This document shows, piece after piece, positions 12,269 to 24,047 of a DNA stretch of 64,000 nt. The notes below the pieces were generated by a model. It did not search any database and was not told the origin of the DNA. It worked only from the letters and a program-made list of their open reading frames with translations. The number at the start of each line of letters is the position of its first letter. Positions within the stretch are counted from its first letter, which is position 1. A program made the translations under genes and the position numbers. The stretch is from Craterostigma plantagineum (lineage: Eukaryota > Streptophyta > Magnoliopsida > Lamiales > Linderniaceae). Where the stretch lies: NCBI GenBank assembly GCA_027422505.1, contig JAPQWV010000409.1, positions 490,306 through 554,305 on the forward strand, read 5' to 3'.

Positions 12269-12830
12269 CGCCATTCCATAATCCATTAGCGTATCAAAAA
12301 CACAAAAAAAAAATACCTTAGGTTGTTCGATAACGTTGGGTTTAGTGAGGCCCAGTGTAGCCCGAGCAGTAGAATAAGCCATGCGCTTCGCTCTTCTTGA
12401 CGAAAAAGGTCCTACTGTAAATGAGAGCTTCAATAAGTGGCCAGATCGCAATTTGGTAATTGCAGTGGGACTCGAATGATATAACCAAGAAGTGGAGGTG
12501 GTGACTACTACTACTCTAATGGCTGCCATTGTAATGTGTGCCGTGGAGAGATATTTATAGATCGGATTAGATATATACAATAGAGACCGAGATGATGTAA
12601 GTAGGGCCCATTTGAAAAGGTATGCCATTCTTTAACTCAAACTGTGACAAAGATAACATTTTTAACGGTTCAGATTCGACGAGGTCTGAATGAGCGTATG
12701 AGATTTGAGAACAATATGAAATAAATCAATTTAGTTGGAATTTCGATGGATACTTAATTTTGTATTCTCTTATTTAAATTTCTCGAATTAAATTCTGTTA
12801 TAAAGTACATTTTGATCATTTTTCTTAAGG
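12269..12830. other. Unique spacer at palindrome centre
   Basis: These 562 bases lie between the two arms and have no inverted counterpart. They contain exon 1 of a leucine aminopeptidase gene on the minus strand (12,317-12,529), its 5' flank (about 12,530-12,830) and the first bases of intron 1 (12,269-12,316). Both arm-spacer junctions carry the same inner-arm sequence, ending in an AT-rich stretch (TATATATT on the left). Confidence 0.9.
12317..12529 (-). pseudogene. Leucine aminopeptidase (chloroplast type), isolated exon 1
   Basis: The exon encodes a Ser/Thr/Arg-rich transit-peptide-like N-terminus starting MAAIRVVVVTTSTSW, then RMAYSTARATLGLTKPN and VIEQPK, ending at a consensus donor (AAG then GTATTT). 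Plant M17 leucine aminopeptidases (LAP2/LAP3) have a matching ATLGLT segment just after the transit peptide, followed in the next exon by the catalytic body. No further LAP exon follows: the intron meets the left arm after 48 bp. It is therefore a truncated gene fragment with its own 5' flank. A longer upstream in-frame Met exists at 12,628. The assignment rests on one short conserved segment. Confidence 0.6.
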
Positions 12831-13039
12831 AATATATAGGTGTCTCAATCACGACGGTGACGCGAGATCATTACGATGAAGAACATAATAAATCTTAAAT
12901 TACGTTAGGACGACGTGGCATCAATAATTAAGAGAAAACTTATCGTTAACTATGCAAGGCTGATGTGGTTTCTGACTGATTCATATGTGTTATTTCGCAT
13001 AAAAGTAGTAGAAATTTCAATCCTTTGGTTAATCATCGT
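12831..13039. other. Inner end of right arm
   Basis: Non-coding mirror of 12,061-12,268. Its first 28 bases match the left arm end exactly in inverted orientation. Confidence 0.6.
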
Positions 13040-13731
13040 CATTCGTCCCTTGCGACTTCGAAGAGCCACATGTCACGGACATAGTTGCTAGCTCCCGTGC
13101 GGCACCGAATCCTTTAAGCAGCCCATTGCGTGCTTTACTAGGTTAGTCTCCCTTAACGCTCACGAAAGAAAACAAAGTGTCAGACCCTCGCCTTGAACGT
13201 GCCTAAGTGCAAGAGAAAAAACCACACAAGTAATGTACAGAGAGAACTCGACTCTTTACAATGAAGTCATTTACCACTTGATGAAAATGAACTACTCCAA
13301 GCCCCTATATATACAACTTGGCCAACTCGATGGACGGCTATGATCTACTTGATCTACTTGATCTAAGGCTATTATTTATATTTTACACTCTTCTAGGAAA
13401 CATATTCCTCTCTAGGGAGTTCCATAGCATCCTCCACACTTGGACTCTTGATTCTCTAGAATGACCCGCATGATTCCGCATGGTTCCACGATCTTCCGGA
13501 AGGTTCTACACGAATTCGGATGGGCCAAAAACCGTGGAAAACCTCATTAGCATGTCTCCCTGTCGAATGGATGCTAAGTGCATCGGCCTTGCTTGAGAAT
13601 ATCGACGTCCCAACGCGACAAGCTTGGCCGGTCCCAAAAGTCCTTTTCTCTTGCGCATCGACACTCTTGGCTTGAAAGGTCATCGCCCGATTCGCCCCGA
13701 CTCTTTGTCAAATTTGTGAGGGCGTGATGCA
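13040..13731 (-). mobile_element. Solo-LTR-like sequence, right arm
   Basis: Inverted copy of the sequence at 11,389-12,060, so its TATA-type box directs transcription leftward, toward the palindrome centre. It has an additional copy of a 12-nt direct repeat (CTACTTGATCTA) near 13,340-13,366 and an extra C near 13,185 relative to the left copy. No coding capacity. Confidence 0.5.
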
Positions 13732-14688
13732 CAGCTGAGTAATCCGCACCATATAACCGCCGCTAATATTAACAGAGTAAGTAGACTTAAATAGGCTTAA
13801 ATAGGTTGGCGGAAAACCTCGGGAAATTCATAACTCTGAACAAAGACGCCACACAGCAAAGAAAAAGGTAATACATTTTGACGAGGGAGGTGAGGCTATT
13901 CTCCTTTATATCATTGACTAGAAAATAGCAGAATAAGTTAATAAATACTTCTAATAATCAGCTGTGTGCTATTTGCGGTAAATTCTCAGAGGTTCATTCT
14001 TACTGAGATCCTGTCGGTGCCTAGTTGGCTAGCAGTATACTCACTTAGTTAAATTATGCAAAAATGACTGGTCCATTCACAGGCGTATTTTTTCTATCTT
14101 TCTACGGTTCGATTTGTACATTCATGCCCTCAGTTCGAGGACATCGTGTTTTTGCCTGATGAATGAGCCGCTACGTTTCTATCCATAGATTTCATCAATA
14201 CAGAAAATAAATATATATATATAATATAAAAACTATGTCTGATTCTGATCTGATATAGGGGTGGACATTCGATCTATGATCTTCAGTCAGTATTCGCTAG
14301 AAAGGAGAGGAGTAGTACCCTATTATTAATGTGACGACCAATAAACACCAATAAGTATGAAATAATACTGTCCGTCCGCCATTAACGAGCTGCAATAAAG
14401 AAAAAAAAAAACAGAGAAAGGTAATAAGGACAGTGGTCATAGATACCCGTTGACATAAAGCTAAAAGCGAATATGTCGCCTTTCAGTTCACACTTTAATC
14501 TACAGAAAATAAGGCAATTGCTAGCTTTTGGTGTACTAATTATTACAACAGCAAACCAATAATAGCATAGGATCACCACAATAGACGCGGTAAATTTGGA
14601 TCAAATCTAATCTTTTTCTTGGCCCACGTGCTTAAAGAAACTAATACGAGTGTTATTCATTGCATTCTGAATATATTTAAAGAAAAAG
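13732..14688. other. Reticulon upstream region, right arm
   Basis: Mirror of about 10,439-11,388. Presumed promoter of the plus-strand reticulon gene; no gene seen. Confidence 0.5.

Positions 14689-14740
<52 letters not shown>
14689..14740. repeat. (CT)n microsatellite in reticulon 5' flank, right arm
   Basis: CT run with one interruption, about 190 bp upstream of the reticulon start; mirror of 10,384-10,438. Confidence 0.9.
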
Positions 14741-14745
<5 letters not shown>

Positions 14746-14932
14746 TCATCATACGAGTGTGTGAGATAGTAGAATCCCATCCCAATGTTTCCATTCCATG
14801 GCTTTTTCTTTCACGAAACCAACGTCAATCGCTTGAACTCAAAGTCACAGTCCCATTAATAGAGGGCAAAAGCTGTCGTAATCTGAAGCAGCTCAAAAAA
14901 AGTAGCAAACCAAACAGAGCATAATAATAATA

Positions 14933-17150
14933 ATGAGTGCTAAGGAAGCAACTGACTTGTTGAGTGGCAGCAGCAGCAAAAGGAGCAATGGCCCAAAAGT
15001 AGGCTCTGTTTGGGAAAATAGAATGAAACTTGCTGGTGCCATCAAAGTCTTCGATAAAAGCAACTCATCAGAAGAAGAAAAAGAAAGCAGCCCCCAACAA
15101 ACTACCGTTGATAGCCCTGCGAATGGCCACGCTGATGATAATAGCGAGAATTCCGTAGCGGGTGAGATGGAAAACAGGAAAATGAGAAATGCCAAGCCAA
15201 AACAGAGCCCTACAGCTGCTAACGGTAGGAGGAAGACGTGGAATAAATCTGATAATTCTGATTCAAGCCCACTTCAGATTGCGAGGCGAAGGTCTGAAAT
15301 AGTCGGGAATTTGGATAAAGATTTGAGCTTGTCATCAGATGGGACCAAGAAAATCAGTCCCCTGAAGAAATCGAGATCGGTGGCGTCGCCGAGGAAATTG
15401 GTAATGAAATCTGACTGTAATGAGGATGCGGCGACTGATCGGAGTTCGAAGCAAAACGCCGTTGCCGAGGAAATCGAGAGCTGCGATGAGCCGACGAACA
15501 AGGAATCTGATTTAATTGGATCGCTGAGATCTGATGAAGAAGAAGGTAAAGAGCTTGTGCTGTTTGAGGAAAAGATCAAGAACAAATCTGTCAATGATGA
15601 TGATGATGTAATAAAGATATTAATTTGCAAGATCGAAAACCGAAGAAAGTATTGATTCACAAGAATGAAAAACCAGCTCCAGTTTCACCTGCTGTGAAGA
15701 AGAAAGCAAAACCTTTAAACAACTTTGGTGGTCAAGGAATCCATCCAAGTCCAGCTAAACTCAAGCCAGGTAGGTGAGATTTTAAGCGTTCTTCTTTCTA
15801 TTATTTTCATCATTATTAATATTTTGTATCCTAAACTTTCAGTTTCAGAAGATCATATCCACGGAACTCCAAGGAAATGCAGCAAATTAAAGAGTTTCGG
15901 TGAGCAACCATCATAAAAGTTTTGTTTTTTTTTGAATAGAAGCTTTTTAGTCTCTTCATTAATGCTTTGATTACAGCAGCTGCTCTAAGCGACCATTACT
16001 TTACTAATTTCTTGATTAATGTCAGTTGATCTCATAATGTGGAGAGACGTCTCAAAATCAGCATTCATCTTTGGGATCGGAACATTTGCAATCATCTCAT
16101 CTTCATTCACAAGGGATCTCAATATCAGGTACTATTCTATCTTAAATATTTCATCAAAATCGATCTTGATACTTGGAAAAATGATTCATTCCTTGTATAC
16201 TTGCAGCTTTATTTCTGTAGCTTCCTACCTAGGCCTTGTATACCTCGCAGCAGTATTTCTTTTCAGATCACTCATAAACAGGTAATCATCATAATATACC
16301 TCTCATGAATCACACATAAAAAAGGAGCAAAAGCATAAATGATTCTTCTTTTCTTGCGGCAGGAGACCTTTGAATAATAATAATAATGTGGAGCAAGATT
16401 GCATCATAGGAGAAGAAGAGGCGATTTGGGTTGTGAAGTTGTTTTTGCCTTACTTAAATGAGTTTCTTTTGAAATTGAGAGCATTGTTTTCTGGGGACCC
16501 TGCCACTACAATGAAGGTGACGTATATATATTTTAATTCAATTTATTTATGTTATTGTTCTTGGAATTATCTTGAAGGTGAAGAAATCTTTGCAGTTGTC
16601 AGCGATATTGTTATTTTGGCACGATGTGGAAGCTCCATAACCATATGGAAGATGGCCAAGTTAGGTCAGACAAACTAGACCTCTTATTTTAATAATAATT
16701 GAATTAAATATTTTCGGTCGTTTATTGCAAGTTCTGGTTTTTACTGCAGGTTTATTGTAGTATTCACTGTCCCAAAAATGTGCTCGTCCTACTCTTCTCA
16801 ATTGACTGCACACGGTAATTAAATTATTAATTTTCAACACAGTTTTTTCTATTAAACATTTTTTTTCTATCTATGCGCATGCATTGCATGGCAGGGACAT
16901 TTTGGATCGGACGGTGGAGAGACGCTTGGGATTCATGTACTCATAAGAAAGCCGTTGGATTCGCAATCTTCGCTCTCGTTTGGAACTTATCCTCAGTTCT
17001 TGCCCGAATATGGGCAGGTAATAAAATCAAATCTTAATATTAAGATCCAAATAAACATAGCATTTGATTCACAATGTTTCTTACATACGTGCAGTGTTCA
17101 TGTTGTTCGTGGCATTTAAGTACTACCAACGCTCCTCCATAAGATCGTAA
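14933..17150 (+). CDS. RTNLB21-like: Reticulon-like protein with long N-terminus (RTNLB21-type), right copy
   Basis: ER membrane-shaping protein. Exon 1 runs 14,933 to about 15,769 and encodes the low-complexity N-terminus with KKISPLKKSRSVASPRK. Later exons begin near 15,842 (VSEDHIHGTPRKCSK), 16,024 (VDLIMWRDVSKSAF), 16,207, 16,364, 16,595, 16,751, 16,896 and 17,097, ending YYQRSSIRS. The domain has two long hydrophobic segments, as reticulons do. Single-base losses relative to the left copy: an A in AAAA near 15,617, a T near 16,612 and a T near 16,752. Allowing for these the gene reads through. Its neighbour CPL4 lies downstream in the same orientation. Confidence 0.88.
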
Positions 17151-17709
17151 AAGGGCACTCGAAGATGGCGAAAGAAGGGATATCTTCGTTGTGTTGATAT
17201 TTTGAATCCGTATGTCTTTATCATACAGTAATTAGCATATAGTTAGCTAATGATGGAAATAACGATTCATGAGTAAGCTTATATGCTTTCTTTTGTCGAG
17301 TTTTCTTCTAAAAGAAATGACAAAAATAAAAAAAAGAGGACGTTAGGAAGTTGCCCCACGTATTTAAAGCCCATATTAAAGCAAATTTGTGGGGCTTCAA
17401 ATCAAAAGATTACGGTATCAATTAAGCGAGTCGGCCCGACATTTTTTAGCCCAATAAAATTCAGCCCAAGAGGTCAATTTAGGGTTCTTCCTTAATCTTC
17501 TTCTTCTTCCACACGACCTCTCAAAAAATAAAAATACAAAATTAGAAAATCAATGTCGACGCCACCAACCACCCTTGTTGCGCTCGCTGCGGGGGATCGG
17601 TCGACCCCTGACGCCATCTGATTCCGTCGCTGGTTCTTAATTAAATTATTCATCTTCCATCAAACCGCAAGAGAGAAGAGAGGGAGAGAGATTGCAGTGA
17701 TACAAGCAG
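17151..17709. other. Intergenic: reticulon 3' flank and CPL4 promoter, right arm
   Basis: Mirror of 7,401-7,958. No gene seen. Confidence 0.55.
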
Positions 17710-20488
17710 ATGAGTTTAGCAGCGGATTCACCTGTAGCTTCGTCAAGTAGTGAGGACTTGCTTCATTTTTAGAAGGAGAATTGGATGCTTCTTCTGATGC
17801 ATCCGCTTTTCCTGAAGAGGTGGTGGAAGAAGTGGAAAATGACGACGATGATCGTGACTTGGAGCTAAAGAGGTAAGTCTCTTGTGTGCGTCTGTGTGTG
17901 TGGACAAGGTATTTTCTTATGTATCATATGTACTTCCTAGCAGCATTGTTCATGTTTTGGTCCCACAAATTTCCAGGTTTAGCATACGATGTTTAATTTG
18001 TTACAAAGCCTCTTTATGTTTGTCTTGATTCTCGGTTAAAACTTCGTTAATTGTCAGGGGAGTTAAAAAAAATTTGAGTCTTGTTGTTAATCTCTTTGTC
18101 GTGAAGGAGCGCTCATATGCATTATTGGCTTGTACTGGAATCTGCACGGCCTGATTTAAAGCACATTAGATGACTTCTCTGAGATCACTGAATTTCATAT
18201 CTAATACTCATTGAAGTGCCAACACATTTATGTTGCTCATGGATGCATTTTGAAATATTCTGTAATGGCATTTCCTGTTTATTCATTTCCAAATTTGATT
18301 AATTTGTTCCATATTTAGAGTCAAAAGGCCAAAGTGGAGTTGTCCGAAAACATGGAAAATCAACTGAGTTCCCCGTCTCGTGGAGAATCAACCCGAAGTT
18401 TAGGTAGCTCTTCATGATTTGATATTTGAAAGTAGTGTAATATACAACTCTGTATGGTTCATATATGAGGACGGCGGCTTCGAAACTTTTCTGACTGCTC
18501 TACGTGGTCCACTTGTCCAGTTTCATCATCAGATAGTGCTTGTAATCATCCTGGAATTTATGCGGGGATGTGCATGAAGTGTGGGCAAAAGATGGAAGAT
18601 GAGTCTGGTGTTGCTTTTGGTTACATACATAAGGTTAGGCATCGTATAGTTATCAGTTGTATGCTGAACATGAATGTTGTTCTAAAGGAAAATAGATATG
18701 TGATTCTGGGGTAAATATTTGATCTTTCTTGGATTCAGAACTGCTCTGAAAAAGTCTGATTTTTTATTCTCATGACATAAATTGTGGAAGGCATCTGTTA
18801 ATCTCATCTTGTATATATGTTGTTAGTTTAAGTGAATATCAAATGCTAGGCATGTTAATGCATGGGGTACATCTGCCTGGCTTTTATTGTCACTGCTTTG
18901 TGATCATGGCTTAGTAAATTATCCCTGCATGTATGTAGAATTTGAGGCTCGCAACTGACGAAATATCACGATTACGTGACAAAGACTTGAAGAGCTTACT
19001 GCGCCATAGGAAACTCTGTTTGGTCCTTGATTTAGATCACACACTTCTCAATTCAGCTCGTATTCCTGATATTACTGTGGAAGAAAGACACTTAATTGAG
19101 CAAAGAGATTCTCTTCCAGGTATGTTATATATCCTTGTTGTTCTTTTCTTTGACTTGGTAATTCTTTTCTTATTATGCATATTATCCAAAGAGACACTTA
19201 AATGAGCAAAGAGATTTTATTTAATGCTTAGTAGGCTCTCCTTGATATGTTTCTCTTTAGAGGACTTTATTGATTATTGTTCTCAATCTGTTGTCTTACT
19301 ATCTATATAAATACCAGATGCCTTAAAGAACAGCCTCTTCAGATTAGATTGGATGCAGATGATGACCAAGTTGAGACCTTATGTTCACACGTTTCTGAAA
19401 GAAGCTAGTAAGTTGTTTGAAATGTATATATATACCATGGGTGAACGGCCGTATGCTGTAGCCATGGCAAAACTGCTTGACCCGGGAGACATCTACTTCA
19501 ATTCAAGGATCATTGCACAAGGGGATTGTACCCAGAGGCATCAAAAAGGTCTCGATATCGTTTTGGGGCAAGAGAGTGTTGTCCTCATCCTGGATGATAC
19601 CGAAGCGGTAATCGATCACTGAACTCTTGAATATTGGAAGTTGTCTTTCTTTCATGTCTCCGGTCGTGTATTCATGCAGTTTATATGATCCTTGTGCATT
19701 CTTGTGTAGGTTTGGGGAAAGCATAAAGAAAACTTGATATTAATGGAACGGTATCATTTTTTGCTTCGAGTTGCAAGAACTTTGGCTTCAATTATAAGTC
19801 ACTCTCTGAACTAAATAGTGATGAAAGCGAGACTGATGGAGCGTTGGCAACTGTTCTTAAAATTCTCCAGCAGATCCACAGCTTGTTTTTTGACTCGGTA
19901 TTGCTTCTTTATTCCCCCATTCAAAATCTATTCGGAACTTGTATTTGTTTTTTTGAAGCTCAATCAGTACGTCTGGTCATTTTAGGATTGCACAGATAAC
20001 CTAGAAGACCGAGATGTGAGGCAGGTATGCTTTACCCTTGCGTCGATGCTACTTTTTGTTACAGCTTATTATTCTCTATTCTCTTCAGAACCGAATATCA
20101 TAGTCCTAGTACAGATTTACCATGTATTCATCGTCATGATACGTTGCCCGATTTTTATTTTCTTTGATAAAAAAGGTGTTAAAAACGGTGCGCAAGGAAG
20201 TCCTGAAGGGTTGCAAGCTGGTCTTCACTCGTGTTTTTCCAACTAATTTCCGCGCCGAAGAACACCAGCTGTGGAAAATGGCTGAGCAGTTGGGAGCAAC
20301 GTGCTCGACAGACATCGATCCATCAGTGACACACGTTGTCTCTTTAGATTCAGGTACAGACAAATCGCGATGGGCATTGCAAGAGAAGAAGTACCTCGTA
20401 CATCCAAGGTGGATCGAAGCTTCCAACTTTATGTGGAAGAAGCAGCCCGAGGAAAACTTCCCCGTCGGTCAGGTAAAGAACAATGATC
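17710..20488 (+). CDS. CPL4: RNA polymerase II CTD phosphatase-like protein with BRCT domain, right copy (three single-base losses)
   Basis: Mirror of the intact gene at 4,617-7,400. Clear exons include 18,939-19,119 (DLDHT catalytic motif), 19,318-19,607 (MQMMTKLRPYVHTFLKEA; VLILDDTEA), 19,710-19,897, 19,986-20,024 and about 20,176-20,488 (BRCT). Compared with the left copy it has lost one T of TTT near 17,760, one T of a seven-T run near 19,757, and one C of CC near 20,480. The last loss moves the stop: the sequence as written extends to 20,535 instead of ending VGQVKNQ. Because every difference is a homopolymer contraction, consensus error is more likely than decay. Confidence 0.88.
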
Positions 20489-22205
20489 ATTCATGCTCTA
20501 ATTCTTTTTCCTTAGAAGATTTAGTTTTTGTTTAAATAGCTTCCAATCTACTTGTGTGTTGAGACTAATTAGGTGGTTGTATAGTCTTCTTACATAGGAT
20601 CCAAGATTTTCACTTGTTGGAGTATGGTTTTAAGATATTTGCTTTGTATATAAATCAAACGCTGCTTTACTGATACTTTCCATCTTTGAGATAGCTGACG
20701 TTTTGAATGTTTTGAGAATTCGATGGAGTTGGTTGAGAGAATAGGGTTTTAGAATAAATCAAACTTTGGTACACGAAGTCGATGTAGCAAGAGGACATGT
20801 AGGTGGATGAATGATCTTCAAATTGTTGTTAGGTGTCAATTTTACACGATATCGATGGATAATAAATAAACATGCGCATAAAGAATTTGTCTAGAGCTTT
20901 GGGGTTGTCTAAGCGACACGTGTGTAACTGTCATCCTTCTTGATAGAAGCAACGATACGGTAGATACACCGAATAAGGTAAGAGTTTATTCGTGCCATGT
21001 GTCCATGAATGAGTACGAAGTCGATTTCATCATTAAATATATTTTGGCATGGCACCAAACGATGATATATCTAGCCTATTCTTCTTCCGATTATCATATT
21101 TAGCGAACAACTTTGATTTTAATTAATTAAATAGCGTCAATTTTCGTCTCATCTTAGTATACTTTGTATAAGTGATCAGCCTTGAATTTTCTTCTCCTCC
21201 TTGCATCACCTTTTCTTGATTTTCTTATCTGTACATCCGTCGGCGTAATATATAGTCTAGCCTCAATATGCGGTTTGGACATATCCAATATCAGTTTTAA
21301 TAGGAGAAAGACAGACATATACGTAGAAAATAGTTATAAATTACTAGCAAAAACAAAGCATATCTAATTCCATGTGAAAGAGCCAAGGGAAACAGCTGCA
21401 AACATCCACCACCACACCATTGGAGAAAATGCATTAATTCTATTTTTTTGATTACAATATAATTCAAAGTCCAGAGGCTTCCTTCAACTGGCATCAACGA
21501 CTAGCCAATCACGATTCAACATGCAACCATAAAGATTCCCATACCATCGCTGAATTATAAATCCACTTGTATGTGGATTTCAAATTGAACCCGTGAATAA
21601 TCGTTGGTCCCAAATATCTTTTTTGTACATACGGTTAAAAATATATATTGGCTTCTGCGGCGTGAAGTATTTACGTATTTTTGAGAACGACTGAGAATCT
21701 ACGGACAACAGCCATCCAATTTGAACTTGAAACGTACTTAAGATCACGACACCTGTCAAACCAACCATCCTCAACAGTCATTAAAATCCTCAAGGAAAAT
21801 CAAGGGATCTGTTTAAAATTTAACGTAATTACAGGGGCCACAACGAAAACAAACCCCACATAATTCCTCCCCCTATATATATATATATTCACCCACGCAC
21901 CTTTACAGTGAAGCAGAGAGCGTCGTTGTGTTGGTGTTTATTCCCACGAAAGTCATTTTTGAGGAGATAGATCATTACAACAACCAGGGAATGCATAGAG
22001 ATGAGAAGATTCACGGCTAGTTCACCGCCTAGCAGCCAATATTTCACCACCATTGGCCGGAATTGCCACCGTAAGCACTTGAACACGGTTCAATCCTACA
22101 CCACCACCGTCGCCGCCCACCACAACAAGCTAAACTGAGAACACCCTTTTTTCTTCTCTTCTTACCTTCCATTTTCGAGATTCATCTAAGCTGCTAAAGA
22201 AGAAT
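20489..22205. other. Intergenic: CPL4 3' flank and CIPK promoter, right arm
   Basis: Mirror of 2,896-4,616. TA-repeat at about 21,875-21,890 near the presumed CIPK promoter. No gene or transposon recognised. Confidence 0.55.
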
Positions 22206-23466
22206 ATGTCTTCGGCCTCGGCGAGCTCTAAAAGCGTACTCCATGGAAAGTACGAATTGGGCCGTTTGTTAGGCCACGGCACTTTCGCCAAGGTGTACCA
22301 CGCTCGAAACTTGCAGACGAACAAAAGCGTGGCGATTAAGGTTGTGGCTAAAGACAAGGTCGTCCGAGCTGGGATGATTGAGCAGATCAAGCGTGAGATT
22401 TCTGCCATGAAGATGATGCAAGCCCACCCAGGCATCGTTGGGCTCGTCGAAGTCATGGCAACGAAATCCAAGATCTTCATCGTCATGGAATACGTGCGAG
22501 GGGGCGAATTGTTCGCCAAGATCTCAAAGGGGAAGCTGAGCGAAACTCAGGCGAGGCGATACTTCAAGCAGCTGATCTCCGCCGTCGATTTCTGCCACAG
22601 TCGAGGGGTCTACCACAGAGATTTGAAGCCTGAGAATCTCTTGCTAGACGAGCAGGGGAACCTAAAGGTTACTGATTTCGGCTCAGTGCTTTCTCCGATC
22701 ACTTGGGAACCGACGGATTACTGCACACGACTTGTGGGACGCCGGCGTATGTCTCGCCGGAGGTGATTGCGAAGAAAGGCTACGACGGTTCTAAGGCGGA
22801 TATATGGTCTTGTGGGGTGATTCTCTTCGTTTTGTTGGCCGGCCGTTTGCCGTTCGAAGACGATAACTTGATGAGCATGTACAGAAAGATTTACAGGGCA
22901 GATTTCAAGTGCCCACCTTGGTTCTCTAGCGAATCGAGGCGATTGATTGCGAAGATGCTCGATCCGAATCCCAGTACGAGGATTACCACGGAGAAGATCA
23001 TGAAATCTTCTTGGTTCAACAAGCCCTTACACAGAAGCTCAGCTTCCAGCGAAGATGCTGCCACGACGGCGGAGAATAAGGCGGAGAAAGAATTGGAGAA
23101 GCTCAACGCATTCCACATAATATCCATGTCAGAGGGATTGGATCTCTCTCGGATCTTCGATAAAGAGAGCGAAAAAGATCGAGAGATGAGATTTGCTTCC
23201 AAGAGGGACGTCAATGGCGTGATTTCGAAGATTGAAGAGGTGGCTAAGGTGAAGAACTTGGTCGTGAAGAAGATGAGTGATTCTCGGGTGAGGTTAGAAG
23301 ATTGCGCGGCGGCGGCGGATTAGGTATCGATGCCGATTTGTTTGAGGTGGCTCCCTCCTTCGTGGTGGTGGAGGTGAGGAGATCGAGCGGTTGTACGTCG
23401 GAGTACCACCGATTCTGCAGCGCCGAGCTCGGCCCAGCTTTGACGGATTCATCATCGGTGCTGTAA
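22206..23466 (+). CDS. CBL-interacting protein kinase (CIPK/SnRK3), right copy, two single-base losses
   Basis: Second copy of the calcium-signalling kinase. It reads in frame from 22,206 through HRDLKPEN and VTDFG, then loses one G of GGG near 22,680, in the DFG-loop codons. The second frame (from about 22,690) carries GTPAYVSPE, the NAF motif and the phosphatase-interaction region. A further base is missing from the GC-rich run near 23,309, where the left copy reads CCGGCGG. Allowing for both, it ends at 23,466 with the same 420-residue length as the left copy. The C-terminal break in the left copy (near 1,896) is absent here, so the two copies correct each other. Confidence 0.9.
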
Positions 23467-24047
23467 TAATGAATGTACTTCGCTTGAACTTGTTCAAAGC
23501 CCAATAGCTTGATAAGGCCCATCTGAGATTTGCTAACATTAAAAGCCCAATGACAAAGTCTAACTTACATGGACGCACTTCCTAGCAATATGATTGGTTC
23601 TCGAATTTATGGTTATTAATTTAATACTTATACTACTAATCATAATTCTTTTTTGATAGCCTTTCTATTTAAAGTCGTCAATGATTGGTACATATTCGAA
23701 ATTATCTGTTTTAAAATTTGCAAATTGAGAATAAACGTATAGAAGTCTTATATATATATAAATATATGGATTCCCCTGTTATTCTTCTCTATGGAAGTGG
23801 AATATGCGGCCTTAATAATTAGTTCGTTCGTTGCCGATAATTATTAGCTAATTATATCAATTAATTAAATTAAAGAGAATAAAACCGACCTGTTTCTGAT
23901 TATATATAATGACACCTCAGTTCATCATCTTCCCACCAGTTACTTTTCAGGTACTCTCATCCCAGAATTTCGGGCTGACTGAGTCGTCATTTCGCACGCC
24001 GCAGTTCATCGAATCCCTAGAAATTAGAACAGCCACACAGCTTAGCA
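23467..24047. other. Intergenic: CIPK 3' flank and bHLH promoter, right arm
   Basis: Mirror of 1,045-1,633; AT-rich. A TATATATAA sequence near 23,902 lies about 140 bp upstream of the bHLH start and is a plausible TATA box. Confidence 0.55.
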
